Source: Phoronis australis
Taxonomy: Eukaryota; Phoronida; Phoronidae
DNA: 64,000 bases
NCBI GenBank assembly: GCA_002633005.1
Contig: NMRA01000149.1
Coordinates: 574,487 to 638,486, forward strand
Direction: 5' to 3'
The translations under genes and the position numbers were made by a program. Of the stretch, positions 34,804 to 39,815 are shown piece by piece (position 1 is the stretch's first letter; each line of letters begins with the position of its first letter). The notes beneath the pieces are model-generated. The model was not told the origin of the DNA. It saw nothing but the letters and a program-made list of their open reading frames with translations, and ran no database searches.

Positions 34804-35910
34804 CAACAACCATGCGATTTAGGGGATAGATAAAATTTCATTGCCAGCTGTTGAGACACACAAATCACATTCTACTGAAATTTGAAACTATATCTATGTT
34901 TTGTTATGGTTTCTAGGGATTGAAGTGAGAACAACTGTGTTGGCTGTTCTCCCTGTGGATTTTATTTGAAATCAGATGTGATGTAATGTACATGAGATCT
35001 GTTGACTATTCTGAGAATCAGTGGTTTTATACTGTACGTTGTGTCTATTCAGATCTGAAGAAGAGTCGAGGTCGTCGAGAGCCAGATGAGTCCAATGGTC
35101 TGGAGCAATGCGAGAATCTTGAGAACCCTCTTAGATGTCCTGTGAAACTGTACGAGTTCTACCTGTCAAAATGGTAAGGCAAGCAGGGGTGATTAGCTGG
35201 GTGTTTTATTGCACAAAGTCTGTATTGAGTAACTGAAAGCTTAACGTTGGTATTTCATTTCAGACCTCTCGCTTCTTTTGCTTTGTATGCACATCAGTTG
35301 CAAAACTTTATCATCCTTTGTTGCCCTTGTGCCTCCATTCTTTGTTACATATAAACTACAGCACTGAAAAAGTGGGGGGCTATAGCTTCTCAATCCCCCT
35401 GTGGTGTACCGCCCATAAACCATGGGTGGCTCAGCACTGAAAAAAGTGGGGGCCTATAGCCCCCCAAGCCCCCTATGGTGCGCCGCCCATGAACTATGTG
35501 TGAATTTTCATCTTTTTTGGTTTCCAGTTTCCTCTTTTTCTTTTTTATCATTATTTTGACTTTATTCATGCACAAATGTTTATTTCAATTAAATTTTACA
35601 ACACAAAATATTTCTATCATACAAGCCTATTTGAAGAACAATACATCACTAGGAAAATTTTCCTCTTTTTCGTCATTGGTCATTCCAAGCCCTGAGAGAT
35701 CAATATTGTTTCTGTTGCAGCCCAGAGAGCATCAAGAACCGTAGTGATGTGTTCTACCTCATACCGGAGCGGTCGTGTGTGCCTGACAGTCCGGTTTGGT
35801 ATTCCACACAAGCGCTCGGGTTAGAGGCTACAACCAAAATGATGAACCGTGTGCGGACCGTACGAGAAATACAAGAGTCGTTCCTACTCCACCCCAGTCC
35901 AACTGACTAA
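3373..35910 (+). CDS. Gene A: ZMYM2/3/4-like MYM zinc-finger protein, 20 visible exons, 5' incomplete
   Basis: Twenty exons with GT..AG borders join in one frame for 1729 codons plus stop. Order in the protein: acidic Ser/Thr/Glu-rich region (about residues 1-580), SUMO-consensus site IKQE near 592-595, eight MYM fingers (about 667-1060; C-x2-C ... C-x3-C units), a linker with the family motif KNKSLLCKP, a Val/Pro-repeat hinge (about 1209-1269), an acidic linker with [10 protein letters not shown], and the C-terminal DUF3504 domain (about 1395-1729) containing [22 protein letters not shown] and [16 protein letters not shown]. Known for the family: vertebrate ZMYM2/3/4 are nuclear and associate with LSD1-CoREST-HDAC corepressor complexes, their MYM fingers bind SUMO, and the C-terminal domain is thought to be a domesticated Crypton recombinase. 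Inference: a chromatin cofactor. The first visible exon begins at a splice acceptor and has no in-frame ATG, so at least one upstream exon is missing. Length is close to the vertebrate proteins. A paralogue follows at 39384. Confidence 0.93.
3525..4899 (+). other. Gene A intron between exons 1 and 2
   Basis: About 1.4 kb of AT-rich sequence. No coding exon, RNA gene or clear repeat was recognised. Confidence 0.6.
4900..6092 (+). CDS. Gene A exon 2, large acidic disordered region
   Basis: Acceptor cattttag, donor GTAAAT. About 397 codons, very rich in Glu, Asp, Ser and Thr, with no recognised fold. The long open frame on the opposite strand is a shadow of this biased composition. Such an acidic N-terminus is usual before the fingers in ZMYM2/3/4-type proteins. 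Ends in phase 1. Confidence 0.88.
6291..6605 (+). CDS. Gene A exon 3, acidic region continued
   Basis: Acceptor tgtttcag, donor GTGAGT, phase 1 in and out. Encodes [12 protein letters not shown] followed by an acidic stretch with ADDDFLETP and [13 protein letters not shown]. Confidence 0.87.
6830..7180. repeat. Degenerate tandem duplication in gene A intron 3, unit about 170 bp
   Basis: The stretch from 6851 (tgtttggaaatatcc, tgtgcaac, ccaaattttcaaaa, gcgccatgcg) recurs from about 7018 in altered form (tgttgggaaatgctc, tgtgcaac, ccaaggtttcaaaa, agtgccttagcg), and a third partial copy starts near 7137. No coding potential. Confidence 0.5.
7401..7477 (+). CDS. Gene A exon 4, short linker exon
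   Basis: Acceptor ttattaacag, donor GTAAGT. Encodes [15 protein letters not shown] and ends NKDKE. Enters in phase 1 and leaves in phase 0, matching both neighbours. Confidence 0.8.
7684..9282. mobile_element. 1.6-kb non-autonomous element with TTAA target duplication
   Basis: Perfect 14-bp terminal inverted repeats AGGAGAATGCCACC at 7684-7697 and its complement at 9269-9282. Each end is flanked by TTAA (7680-7683 and 9283-9286). A TTAA target duplication is the hallmark of piggyBac-type insertion, but the termini do not start with the usual CCC and no transposase frame is present. It fills most of the intron between exons 4 and 5 of gene A. Confidence 0.75.
9385..9459 (+). CDS. Gene A exon 5 with SUMO-consensus site
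   Basis: Acceptor tgtatttcag, donor GTAAAA, phase 0 to 0 (25 codons). Encodes [21 protein letters not shown] fits the psi-K-x-E SUMO acceptor consensus. ZMYM-family proteins are known SUMO targets and readers, so the site is plausible. Confidence 0.83.
9600..9764. repeat. 27-bp minisatellite, six copies
   Basis: Six near-perfect units built around ttgggaacatgcttgatac. Because 27 is a multiple of three, each strand stays open as a 9-residue repeat; this is a by-product, not a gene. It lies in the intron between gene A exons 5 and 6. Confidence 0.95.
10628..10730 (+). CDS. Gene A exon 6
   Basis: Encodes [20 protein letters not shown]; phase 0 to 1. The GIMGxxKL core is shared with gene B exon 2 (43439-43526), the first point where the two genes align. 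Confidence 0.86.
11233..11829. repeat. 50-bp minisatellite with 180-base assembly gap
   Basis: Units of 50 bp, each ending ggattctttgttgcag, that is a pyrimidine tract plus CAG. N fills 11363-11542, so the true copy number is unknown. The last unit runs straight into the acceptor of gene A exon 7. Confidence 0.95.
11842..11945 (+). CDS. Gene A exon 7, Lys-rich linker and first half of MYM finger 1
   Basis: Acceptor ttttattttag, donor GTAGGC. A basic stretch (KEKEKPKGG) leads into KCIVCQK, the first C-x2-C pair of finger 1. The acceptor abuts the 50-bp minisatellite at 11233-11829. Confidence 0.9.
11946..12376 (+). other. Gene A intron 7, no recognised content
   Basis: 431 bases of AT-rich intron that split MYM finger 1 between exons 7 and 8. 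The equivalent intron in gene B (43991-45011) is in the same place. Confidence 0.7.
12377..12945 (+). CDS. Gene A exon 8, MYM fingers 1-4
   Basis: Acceptor ctgttgcag, donor GTATGT. Completes finger 1 ([11 protein letters not shown]) and encodes finger 2 (CCECKKK to FCSESCLY), finger 3 (CAFC to [10 protein letters not shown]) and finger 4 (CSSC to [10 protein letters not shown]). Phase 0 to 2. Residue spacing is that of the MYM/FCS zinc finger. Confidence 0.96.
12946..13376 (+). other. Gene A intron 8, no recognised content
   Basis: 431 bases of AT-rich sequence with no exon or repeat seen. Gene B has an intron at the same place and phase (45551-47015). Confidence 0.65.
13377..13701 (+). CDS. 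Gene A exon 9, MYM fingers 5-6
   Basis: Acceptor attaacag, donor GTAATC. Finger 5 runs from CASCGRAV to [10 protein letters not shown], finger 6 from CESCGVLH to [11 protein letters not shown]. The phase-2 entry rebuilds a Lys codon from the previous exon. Confidence 0.95.
14204..14442. repeat. 31-bp minisatellite, about eight copies
   Basis: Units around tgttcgctggtgtctgta plus cctacttaca. A 31-bp period rotates the frame so all three forward frames stay open; the resulting Cys/Leu/Val-rich peptides are artefacts. It lies in the intron between gene A exons 9 and 10. Confidence 0.93.
14758..15523. mobile_element. 0.77-kb MITE-like element with about 40-bp inverted ends
   Basis: The left end CAGGGCTGTTCCAGCAAAAT and the complement of the right end AGGGCTGTTCCAGTAAAATC match, and the match goes on through a G-run (tgggaggggggg). 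The CAGGG start is reminiscent of hAT elements, but no clear 8-bp target duplication was seen and there is no transposase. Confidence 0.65.
15809..16235 (+). CDS. Gene A exon 10, MYM fingers 7-8 and Pro-rich tail
   Basis: Acceptor ttcactaag, donor GTAAGA. Finger 7 (CLWC to FCTLKCLSM), finger 8 (CDHCHK to [10 protein letters not shown]), then a Pro/Ala repeat and a Gln/Met-rich tail. Gene B's counterpart has finger 7 only. Confidence 0.95.
16843..17006 (-). repeat. tRNA-derived SINE relic with reiterated A box
   Basis: On the minus strand, GGTTCGAGTCT (16843-16853) is an excellent pol III B box. Upstream, TGGCCTAGTGTGG, a good match to the A box, is repeated about seven times and forms the (cacactaggcca) minisatellite at 16873-17004. 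It lies in the large intron of gene A. Confidence 0.6.
18167..18314. mobile_element. Short MITE, about 150 bp
   Basis: Inverted ends ggactctgtttcatgaaag and, in complement, gggctcggtttcattaaac. A lone related end (ggggtctgtttcatgaaag) is at about 49644. No coding capacity. Confidence 0.5.
18327..18600 (+). repeat. Dispersed segment shared with 50826-51070
   Basis: About 240 bases align in the same orientation with an intron of gene B: shared words include gagtaaacaaaccaat against aaagtaaacaaatcaat, tgccattc, and tcaattttggagcacattgtaagac against tcaattttggagagcattgtaagat. The two positions are not equivalent introns. Confidence 0.55.
19695..20858. mobile_element. 1.2-kb element with imperfect inverted ends
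   Basis: Both ends start TTGCGAGTTT and continue, after a spacer of different length, to TGACGTCAC, GGAAG and GGGGCAA. Internal sequence is GC-richer than the intron around it (gcgcgcgcgataac). No transposase frame. It sits just upstream of the nested recombinase-like gene. Confidence 0.55.
21087..22850 (+). CDS. Nested Crypton/KIAA1958-like tyrosine-recombinase relative in gene A intron 10
   Basis: Two exons (21228-21995 and 22354-22850) join at GTAATG..ttttttcag in phase 1 to give about 418 codons from a TTG at 21236; no in-frame ATG was seen at the start. An overlapping ATG frame begins at 21087 but is one base out of register. Features: acidic N-terminus; a SAM-like core-binding region ([27 protein letters not shown]); then [10 protein letters not shown] with the first catalytic Arg; [12 protein letters not shown]; and, after the splice, [30 protein letters not shown] and TNQSLKAT. 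In active relatives the C-terminal block carries His-x-x-Arg, a Gly-His pair and a catalytic Tyr; here these read QSLK, GL and C (VMRTC), so strand-transfer chemistry is not expected. Either a decaying Crypton or a domesticated DNA-binding protein; the open frame over about 1.2 kb favours constraint or youth. Confidence 0.72.
21228..21995 (+). CDS. Nested recombinase-like exon 1
   Basis: Open from a TGA at 21224. The preceding ccttttgttttgttgag is a usable acceptor that would enter in phase 1. Donor GTAATG at 21996 follows ...YEIR plus the first base of a Gly codon. It encodes the core-binding region and first catalytic Arg block. Confidence 0.68.
22354..22850 (+). CDS. Nested recombinase-like exon 2
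   Basis: Acceptor cttttttcag. Encodes [20 protein letters not shown] to VMRTCAVPT and then an unrelated-looking Cys/Ser-rich tail ending TGA at 22848. A good donor (cag|GTGAAT) at 22747 would end the exon in phase 1 before that tail. Confidence 0.66.
23034..23684. mobile_element. 0.65-kb MITE-like element
   Basis: Left end ctcgttccaagaaactagct and the complement of the right end ccccttccaagaaaactaac form imperfect inverted repeats. A related lone end (cctgttccaagaaaactgac) starts near 26926. No transposase. The interior contains paired Gln/Thr-poor AT-rich sequence only. Confidence 0.5.
25219..25349 (+). CDS. Gene A exon 11, linker
   Basis: Acceptor cctcgacag, donor GTGAGG, phase 1 to 0. 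Encodes [20 protein letters not shown] and a Ser/Thr/Lys tail. It aligns with gene B exon 7 (VPVQPSQSSLPQIAEIISL). Confidence 0.9.
25770..26036. repeat. Tandem hairpin-forming repeat, four copies plus a relic
   Basis: Perfect or wobble-paired stems of seven to eight base pairs at 25770-25793, 25835-25858, 25890-25913 and 25960-25983 (for example CTCTGCGC / GCGCAGAG around a six-base loop), with a broken fifth near 26016. Spacers are T-rich and contain ttctacatattttatcttct. Confidence 0.8.
26090..26830. repeat. Degenerate tandem duplication, period about 430 bp
   Basis: The copy from about 26100 (catttagtgcaaccatgggg, ttttcttcagaaa, tgtgattctcagcattaa, aatgcaccg, gtcaattagtg) recurs from about 26535 with the same word order. 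No coding frame. Confidence 0.6.
27496..27699. repeat. 68-bp tandem repeat, three copies
   Basis: Three nearly identical units starting ttggcccctggtctgttg. They lie 160 bases upstream of gene A exon 12. Confidence 0.95.
27857..28010 (+). CDS. Gene A exon 12, KNKSLLCKP linker motif
   Basis: Acceptor ctgtgaag, donor GTGAGT. Encodes [20 protein letters not shown], then [20 protein letters not shown], a conserved ZMYM-family linker. Same length (154 nt) and phases as gene B exon 8. Confidence 0.94.
28011..29203 (+). other. Gene A intron 12, left part
   Basis: AT-rich intron with no recognised exon, RNA gene or repeat. The rest of this intron (29451-30142) is also empty apart from the minisatellite between. 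Confidence 0.6.
29204..29450. repeat. 18-bp minisatellite with GATCGAT palindromes, about 14 copies
   Basis: Unit gtgtacccacgatcgata, with a few units reading catgatcgata or lacking a base. Each unit carries the overlapping palindromes cgatcg and atcgat. It is open in several frames on both strands because 18 is a multiple of three. It lies in the intron between gene A exons 12 and 13. Confidence 0.95.
30143..30324 (+). CDS. Gene A exon 13, Val/Pro-repeat hinge
   Basis: Acceptor tctttacag, donor GTAGGT. Encodes [20 protein letters not shown], then a Pro-Phe/Val/Ile repeat. This hinge is a signature of ZMYM2/3/4. No counterpart was found in gene B. Confidence 0.93.
30576..30702 (+). CDS. Gene A exon 14, EIQERLP linker
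   Basis: Acceptor cactttag, donor GTGAGA. Encodes [20 protein letters not shown] followed by an acidic Ser/Asp/Glu tail, as in the ZMYM family. Phase 0 to 1. Absent from gene B. Confidence 0.92.
30703..31551 (+). repeat. Gene A intron 14 with decayed repeats
   Basis: Two copies of a gtgggtgcttaa/catgggtgctta phrase near 30800-30890, followed by sequence related to the 1240-2640 repeat family (tggaacttgtcacaaaggt, ctacctgttggccatttta, gaaacttgacacaagg). Confidence 0.4.
31552..31710 (+). CDS. Gene A exon 15, acidic linker
   Basis: Acceptor ttgtttcag, donor GTAAGT, phase 1 to 1. Encodes a Glu/Met-rich stretch with [16 protein letters not shown]. Absent from gene B. Confidence 0.88.
31929..32339 (+). 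CDS. Gene A exon 16, start of DUF3504 domain
   Basis: Acceptor ttttcatag, donor GTATTT. A basic stretch ([20 protein letters not shown], a likely nuclear localisation signal) precedes the domain: [47 protein letters not shown]. Confidence 0.95.
32832..33005. repeat. Tandem repeat of ggttgagttgagttgtcaca units
   Basis: About four copies of a 45-60 bp unit that pairs ggttgagttgagttgtcaca with gtttgtcagtgtattccc. They lie in the intron between gene A exons 16 and 17. Confidence 0.8.
33367..33492 (+). CDS. Gene A exon 17, DUF3504 domain
   Basis: Acceptor ctttcag, donor GTAAAT. Encodes [12 protein letters not shown]-like sequence (here [15 protein letters not shown]). Same length (126 nt) and phases as gene B exon 10. 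Confidence 0.95.
33493..34025 (+). other. Gene A intron 17, no recognised content
   Basis: 533 bases with no exon or repeat seen. The corresponding gene B intron (57087-57426) is shorter; little similarity remains beyond the acceptor. Confidence 0.6.
34026..34274 (+). CDS. Gene A exon 18, DUF3504 core
   Basis: Acceptor ctgtgacag, donor GTGAGA. Encodes [33 protein letters not shown] and the terminal YLRYYNP. About 155 nt are almost identical to gene B exon 11, including silent sites. Confidence 0.96.
34679..34802. repeat. (CCCA)n and (CA)n microsatellites
   Basis: A ccca run, then an aca/cac run broken by a single ambiguous base at 34739, then a pure (ca) run to 34802. They lie in the intron between gene A exons 18 and 19. 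Confidence 0.95.
35053..35173 (+). CDS. Gene A exon 19, DUF3504 domain
   Basis: Acceptor tctattcag, donor GTAAGG. A basic/acidic linker ([15 protein letters not shown]) and [17 protein letters not shown], whose last codons are completed by the final exon. Confidence 0.94.
35359..35505. repeat. 73-bp tandem duplication with C-rich block
   Basis: Two copies begin cagcactgaaaaagtggggg at 35359 and 35432. The accgcccataaaccatgggt part resembles the cacccatgaattt phrase of the 14758-15523 element. Confidence 0.75.
35721..35910 (+). CDS. Gene A exon 20, C-terminus and stop
   Basis: Acceptor tctgttgcag, stop TAA. Encodes [36 protein letters not shown] and the helix [15 protein letters not shown]. 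This is the canonical ZMYM2/3/4 end. Confidence 0.96.
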
Positions 35911-38900
35911 CCAAGACCATTGGTCGCAGCTTATATCAGCAGTTTAGAATGCAAGATTCCATGAAGTGATACTATAGTGACTGGGTTGTAAAATAGTAGT
36001 GTCTTCAACTGCCCTTTGATTGCATACTTAGGAAGAAACCTCACTTCGCCACTGCCTCACTTTTTACATGACGAGATGTACTTTTTGTGATGAAAAGGCA
36101 TATATAGTTTGTGTGTTACACAAAACTGGGTTTGCTGCATTTTTCACTTGATGGCAGGAGGAGTTGCTGATCTCATTTGATTCCTGTTCATGTAATTTTT
36201 ATGACTGAATGTGTGACCCAGGGTCATATTGAGGTTATTCTGTCAGAAACTTGGTTTGACTCGAGAAAAACACCATGGTTGTCGAGACTTTACGTGCATG
36301 AGTAAATTTAGTCACTTGAAAAGATTTGACTAGAAGACATTTTGGAATTGAATCATCTCAGCTCATGATGGTTGCATGTCTTTTATTAGATGCGTGCAAT
36401 AAGAGGTTGTGCAGTATTTTTTTGAAGTCTTTGAATTTTTGTTAAAATTCATCTAGCTTTCTCAAGGTTATGCCAAGAAGAGACTAGGCATGGTGCTGGA
36501 TCATTTGAAAGATTAGTCACACAGTTTTGCTTTGAATTTTGTCAGAGAAAAAATTACATCAATCTTCTTTGTAAGACTAATTTGCCTTTGAATGCATTAT
36601 CATCTTTATTTATTGGTAAGATTAAGTGTCTGCTGATTGGATGTATATCGGTAGTAGCTGAACTTAACTGTTATAGTTAAACCTCATTACTAAGTGTTAT
36701 CGATACTGAGATCTTGCTTTGCCTGTAAAATTATTCTTTATTTCATGATAGTCTATATTACTATTTAGATGTCTCCACCTTGGTGTTAAGTTGGCAGGAA
36801 GTAGTTGAATTTAGCGCTAAAGTAGTCCAGACCGTAAATGTTGACTCAAACTGACCCAGACTGAGGGTGCTTGAATGGTGAATGGTGAAACGCTTCCACC
36901 CTTGACCAGACATTGGTTTGTCTTATCTGTGGACAATAGCCAGGGTTTTTGGATTTTGAGAACCAGTTTCATCCACTGAATAATGGGCATCTAACTGGTT
37001 CTGAAAATTCTGGACCCCTGCAAGTGACTAGCGACACACATGTGAGCACATTCTGGCTGTTTTGAGGTCTTCCTCACACAGTCTAATTTCTACCCATGGA
37101 AAATGTCAATCTTTATCTGGTCACAATGGTTCCATATACCTCTAGGCTCACCTTGAGTTTAATTCCATTACATCTTTGGAGATATCCTTCTCTGTTATTG
37201 AGATGGAAAAATCTGCTGGTCAGAGCAGTATGTTTTCATGGGAATATTTTAAAAGTTACTGGATGGAGAAAGATGGAGAATTTTGTCTGGTGTTGGTATT
37301 TCTGTTGTCCTCTGTAAACATAACACAGTAAAAATTTTGGCTGTCATAGTAGTTTAGTAACTTTAGTTTAGTACGGCCAGACACAGAATGCAAAAACCTG
37401 GGATGGTTTTACTTCCATGAATATAGCATTAAGTTTGTATTATTTGTAAATTTTTGGTTATATTTGAATTAAATATAATTAAGTCATTATTTGTCCACTG
37501 AGTTCACAAGAACCATGTACTCATCGAATGCTTGAATGTTTGCTTTCAGATTTTTACTTTCTTTCTAGTTGCTTCATTTTTGTGCCACCAACAACAACAC
37601 TGCAATTGTAATTGATGTAATTGTATAATGAGATTTATATTGTAGAATAAAATAAATGGGATAAGAGTTTGTTGAAGACAGTATTTTCCCTGGGCATCTA
37701 CAAACAAAAAGGGAAATACTAAAATAACATCTGTGTCCATTACATGCATTAGTAGAAAATAGTTCTGGGCTATGCTTTTTATGTGTCCCAAAATTAAGTT
37801 GAAACAATCATTGGAGGTATTTGATAGCAAGGGAATACTTGGCAGAACTAGTGGGATATTTCAAATGTAGGTCACGATTATAGAAACACAGTGGATTGGA
37901 GACAACAAAACGAAAGAATTTCACGTTTCCTGAAATTTTCACTAAGCTAAATTCGTAGTTTTGTTTTCCATCAAGATCACTAAAATTTGTGTTTTGATGG
38001 TTTAGGTTTTAGTTGGTGAACAAATTATCCAAGTTGACTTACCCACAAATTGTGACATCTGGGCTAAGGTTGGCCCATAATGCGACCCAAATTGGCGCAA
38101 ATCGGAAACTTTGTCATAACAGACCTGTAGTTGCACCATTCTCCAGTTGTCATTTTATGAGAAAATGGTGGTTCTCGAAGCCCTAGTAGATCTCCAGCAC
38201 GGGTTAACAGCGGTTCACTATCAGTAGAGCTCTATGATTTGAACAAAACGAAAGCTACAGATACCGCTAACTATCTATAGTCATATGTTTTTAATTTTCT
38301 CGATGTCTAGATATTTCCATACACATAATCCAGTATATAGTAAACCTCATTGTAACACGTTTTGCATCTCAAAACCAAGTAGTGTTGCCCTGCTTTAAAT
38401 TCATTTGACAAAATAAGCGTGACAAAATAATTAGAGAGTTAGCCTAATTTAGACTTTTCCTCTGATGGTGGTCTGTAAAATGGTTCACATTTCGTCTTAT
38501 AACAAGTCTCTAAATTTGCTGTGTTTAAAAGAAAATTGTAGCCCTTGGAAAAATGTTCCGATTCAAAACCTCTTGTTGAGGGAAAGTAACTGTTTGCACT
38601 TCGGTTCTGCTATTAATAATAACTGCTCAGACTCATTGAGCAACTAATTCCTTTTGGGAAGCCAGTTTTCTCTATTGTTGCAGATGAGGAGACGATTTTA
38701 TCTATGAAACTTATTGGTTCGATCCGCAATTTTAGTTGAAAAAAGTCTGTTTTTATCGTACAATAGGGGCATTGCTTATATCTATGATTTTCTCGATGGT
38801 ACTGGTCACTGATCTAAAGTCATCAATGTTTTTGTGCGACGCCAGCTTCTCTTCACCGACGTACCGCGGTACTATGCACCTTCTTGGTTTCGAAATGCAA

Positions 38901-39220
38901 TTCGACAGATAATTCTAAGTTTATTTTTTGTTTTCCACTTTCAACTTTAATTTCGAGCCAAAAATCAACAAGATAATCTGCACAAGCTTAGTTATAACGA
39001 CTGAGATAATTGACGACTTTTTTTTAATTGGCCCCGATCAGAATGCTCCGCCGTAGGCCTACTATAAATATTCAGTCAGACATTTACTGGAAAACTACTG
39101 AAGCATGTTTTCTCGGGGTGAAAACGCCTCGACAGATATAATTCACTGAAAAAAAAACTTCATAGATAAAAATGATTTATTTATTTCAATAATCGAATTA
39201 TACTTTCACAACGGTTCTAG
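35911..39220. other. Gene A 3' flank and intergenic region
   Basis: About 3.3 kb between the gene A stop and the gene B promoter region. Overlapping AATAAA signals at 37646-37656 are possible distant polyadenylation signals for gene A. No exon, RNA gene or clear transposon was recognised. Confidence 0.55.
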
Positions 39221-39221
39221 A

Positions 39222-39243
39222 GACGTCATTCCGGAAGTGACGT
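39222..39243 (+). promoter_or_regulatory. CRE-like and ETS-type motifs upstream of gene B
   Basis: GACGTCA (39222-39228, seven of eight bases of a CRE), CCGGAAGT (39231-39238, the ETS/GABP core) and an overlapping TGACGT (39238-39243) lie 140-160 bases before the gene B ATG. The combination is typical of TATA-less housekeeping promoters. Caution: a similar TGACGTCAC/GGAAG arrangement forms the ends of the element at 19695-20858. Confidence 0.45.
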
Positions 39244-39383
39244 ACCTGGCCTAAGCTTGTTCCAGCCAGCCATCTAGAGTCTTCGTACGTACTTTAAGGA
39301 CTGATATCCTTGAGTCAGAGTATTTGCTTATTCTTTAACAGCAGGTTTTGTCATCTATTCGCCCCATTTAGTCGCTGTATACG

Positions 39384-39815
39384 ATGCCAAAAGGTTGCTG
39401 TGTACCGGGATGCACCCACTATGACCTCGCTCGAAGCTTAGGTTTTGCCTTTCACCGGTTTCCGTCCGATGACGAAGTTCGCCGTAAATGGATCATTCGT
39501 ATTACGGATTTCCCGTTAGCGGCAAACGCTTCCAAGCAAGAGGTGCAAAAATTAAATTATCGAGTATGCGGGAAACATTTCCTTCCCTCGGACTACGAGA
39601 GTGAAATATACTCGGAAATTATGAAGCTTCCTCCAAAACATCGCCTGAAAAGCGACGCCGTGCCGTCGATATTTCCATCAGATTCAAAACCTTTGAGCAA
39701 CTTTACAGCTGTGCAGACAAGTGATAGCAACTGCAAGCCAAGTTCATCTGTTAAGTCTGAATCCAGTGAAGAGGTCAGAGAACCAGACTTTGACAAGTTT
39801 GACAGCAAGGCCAAG
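39384..39815 (+). CDS. Gene B exon 1, THAP domain
   Basis: ATG with A at -3, preceded by an ETS/CRE motif cluster. MPKGCCVPGC carries the first Cys pair, W36 the invariant Trp, RVCGKHF the Cys62-x2-His65 pair, and AVPSIF (92-97) the closing AVPTIF-type box: all hallmarks of a functional THAP fold. A Ser/Glu-rich tail follows with VKSE (123-126), a SUMO consensus. Donor cca-ag|GTATTT leaves in phase 0. Without splicing the frame runs only eight codons further to a stop, which supports splicing. Confidence 0.9.
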
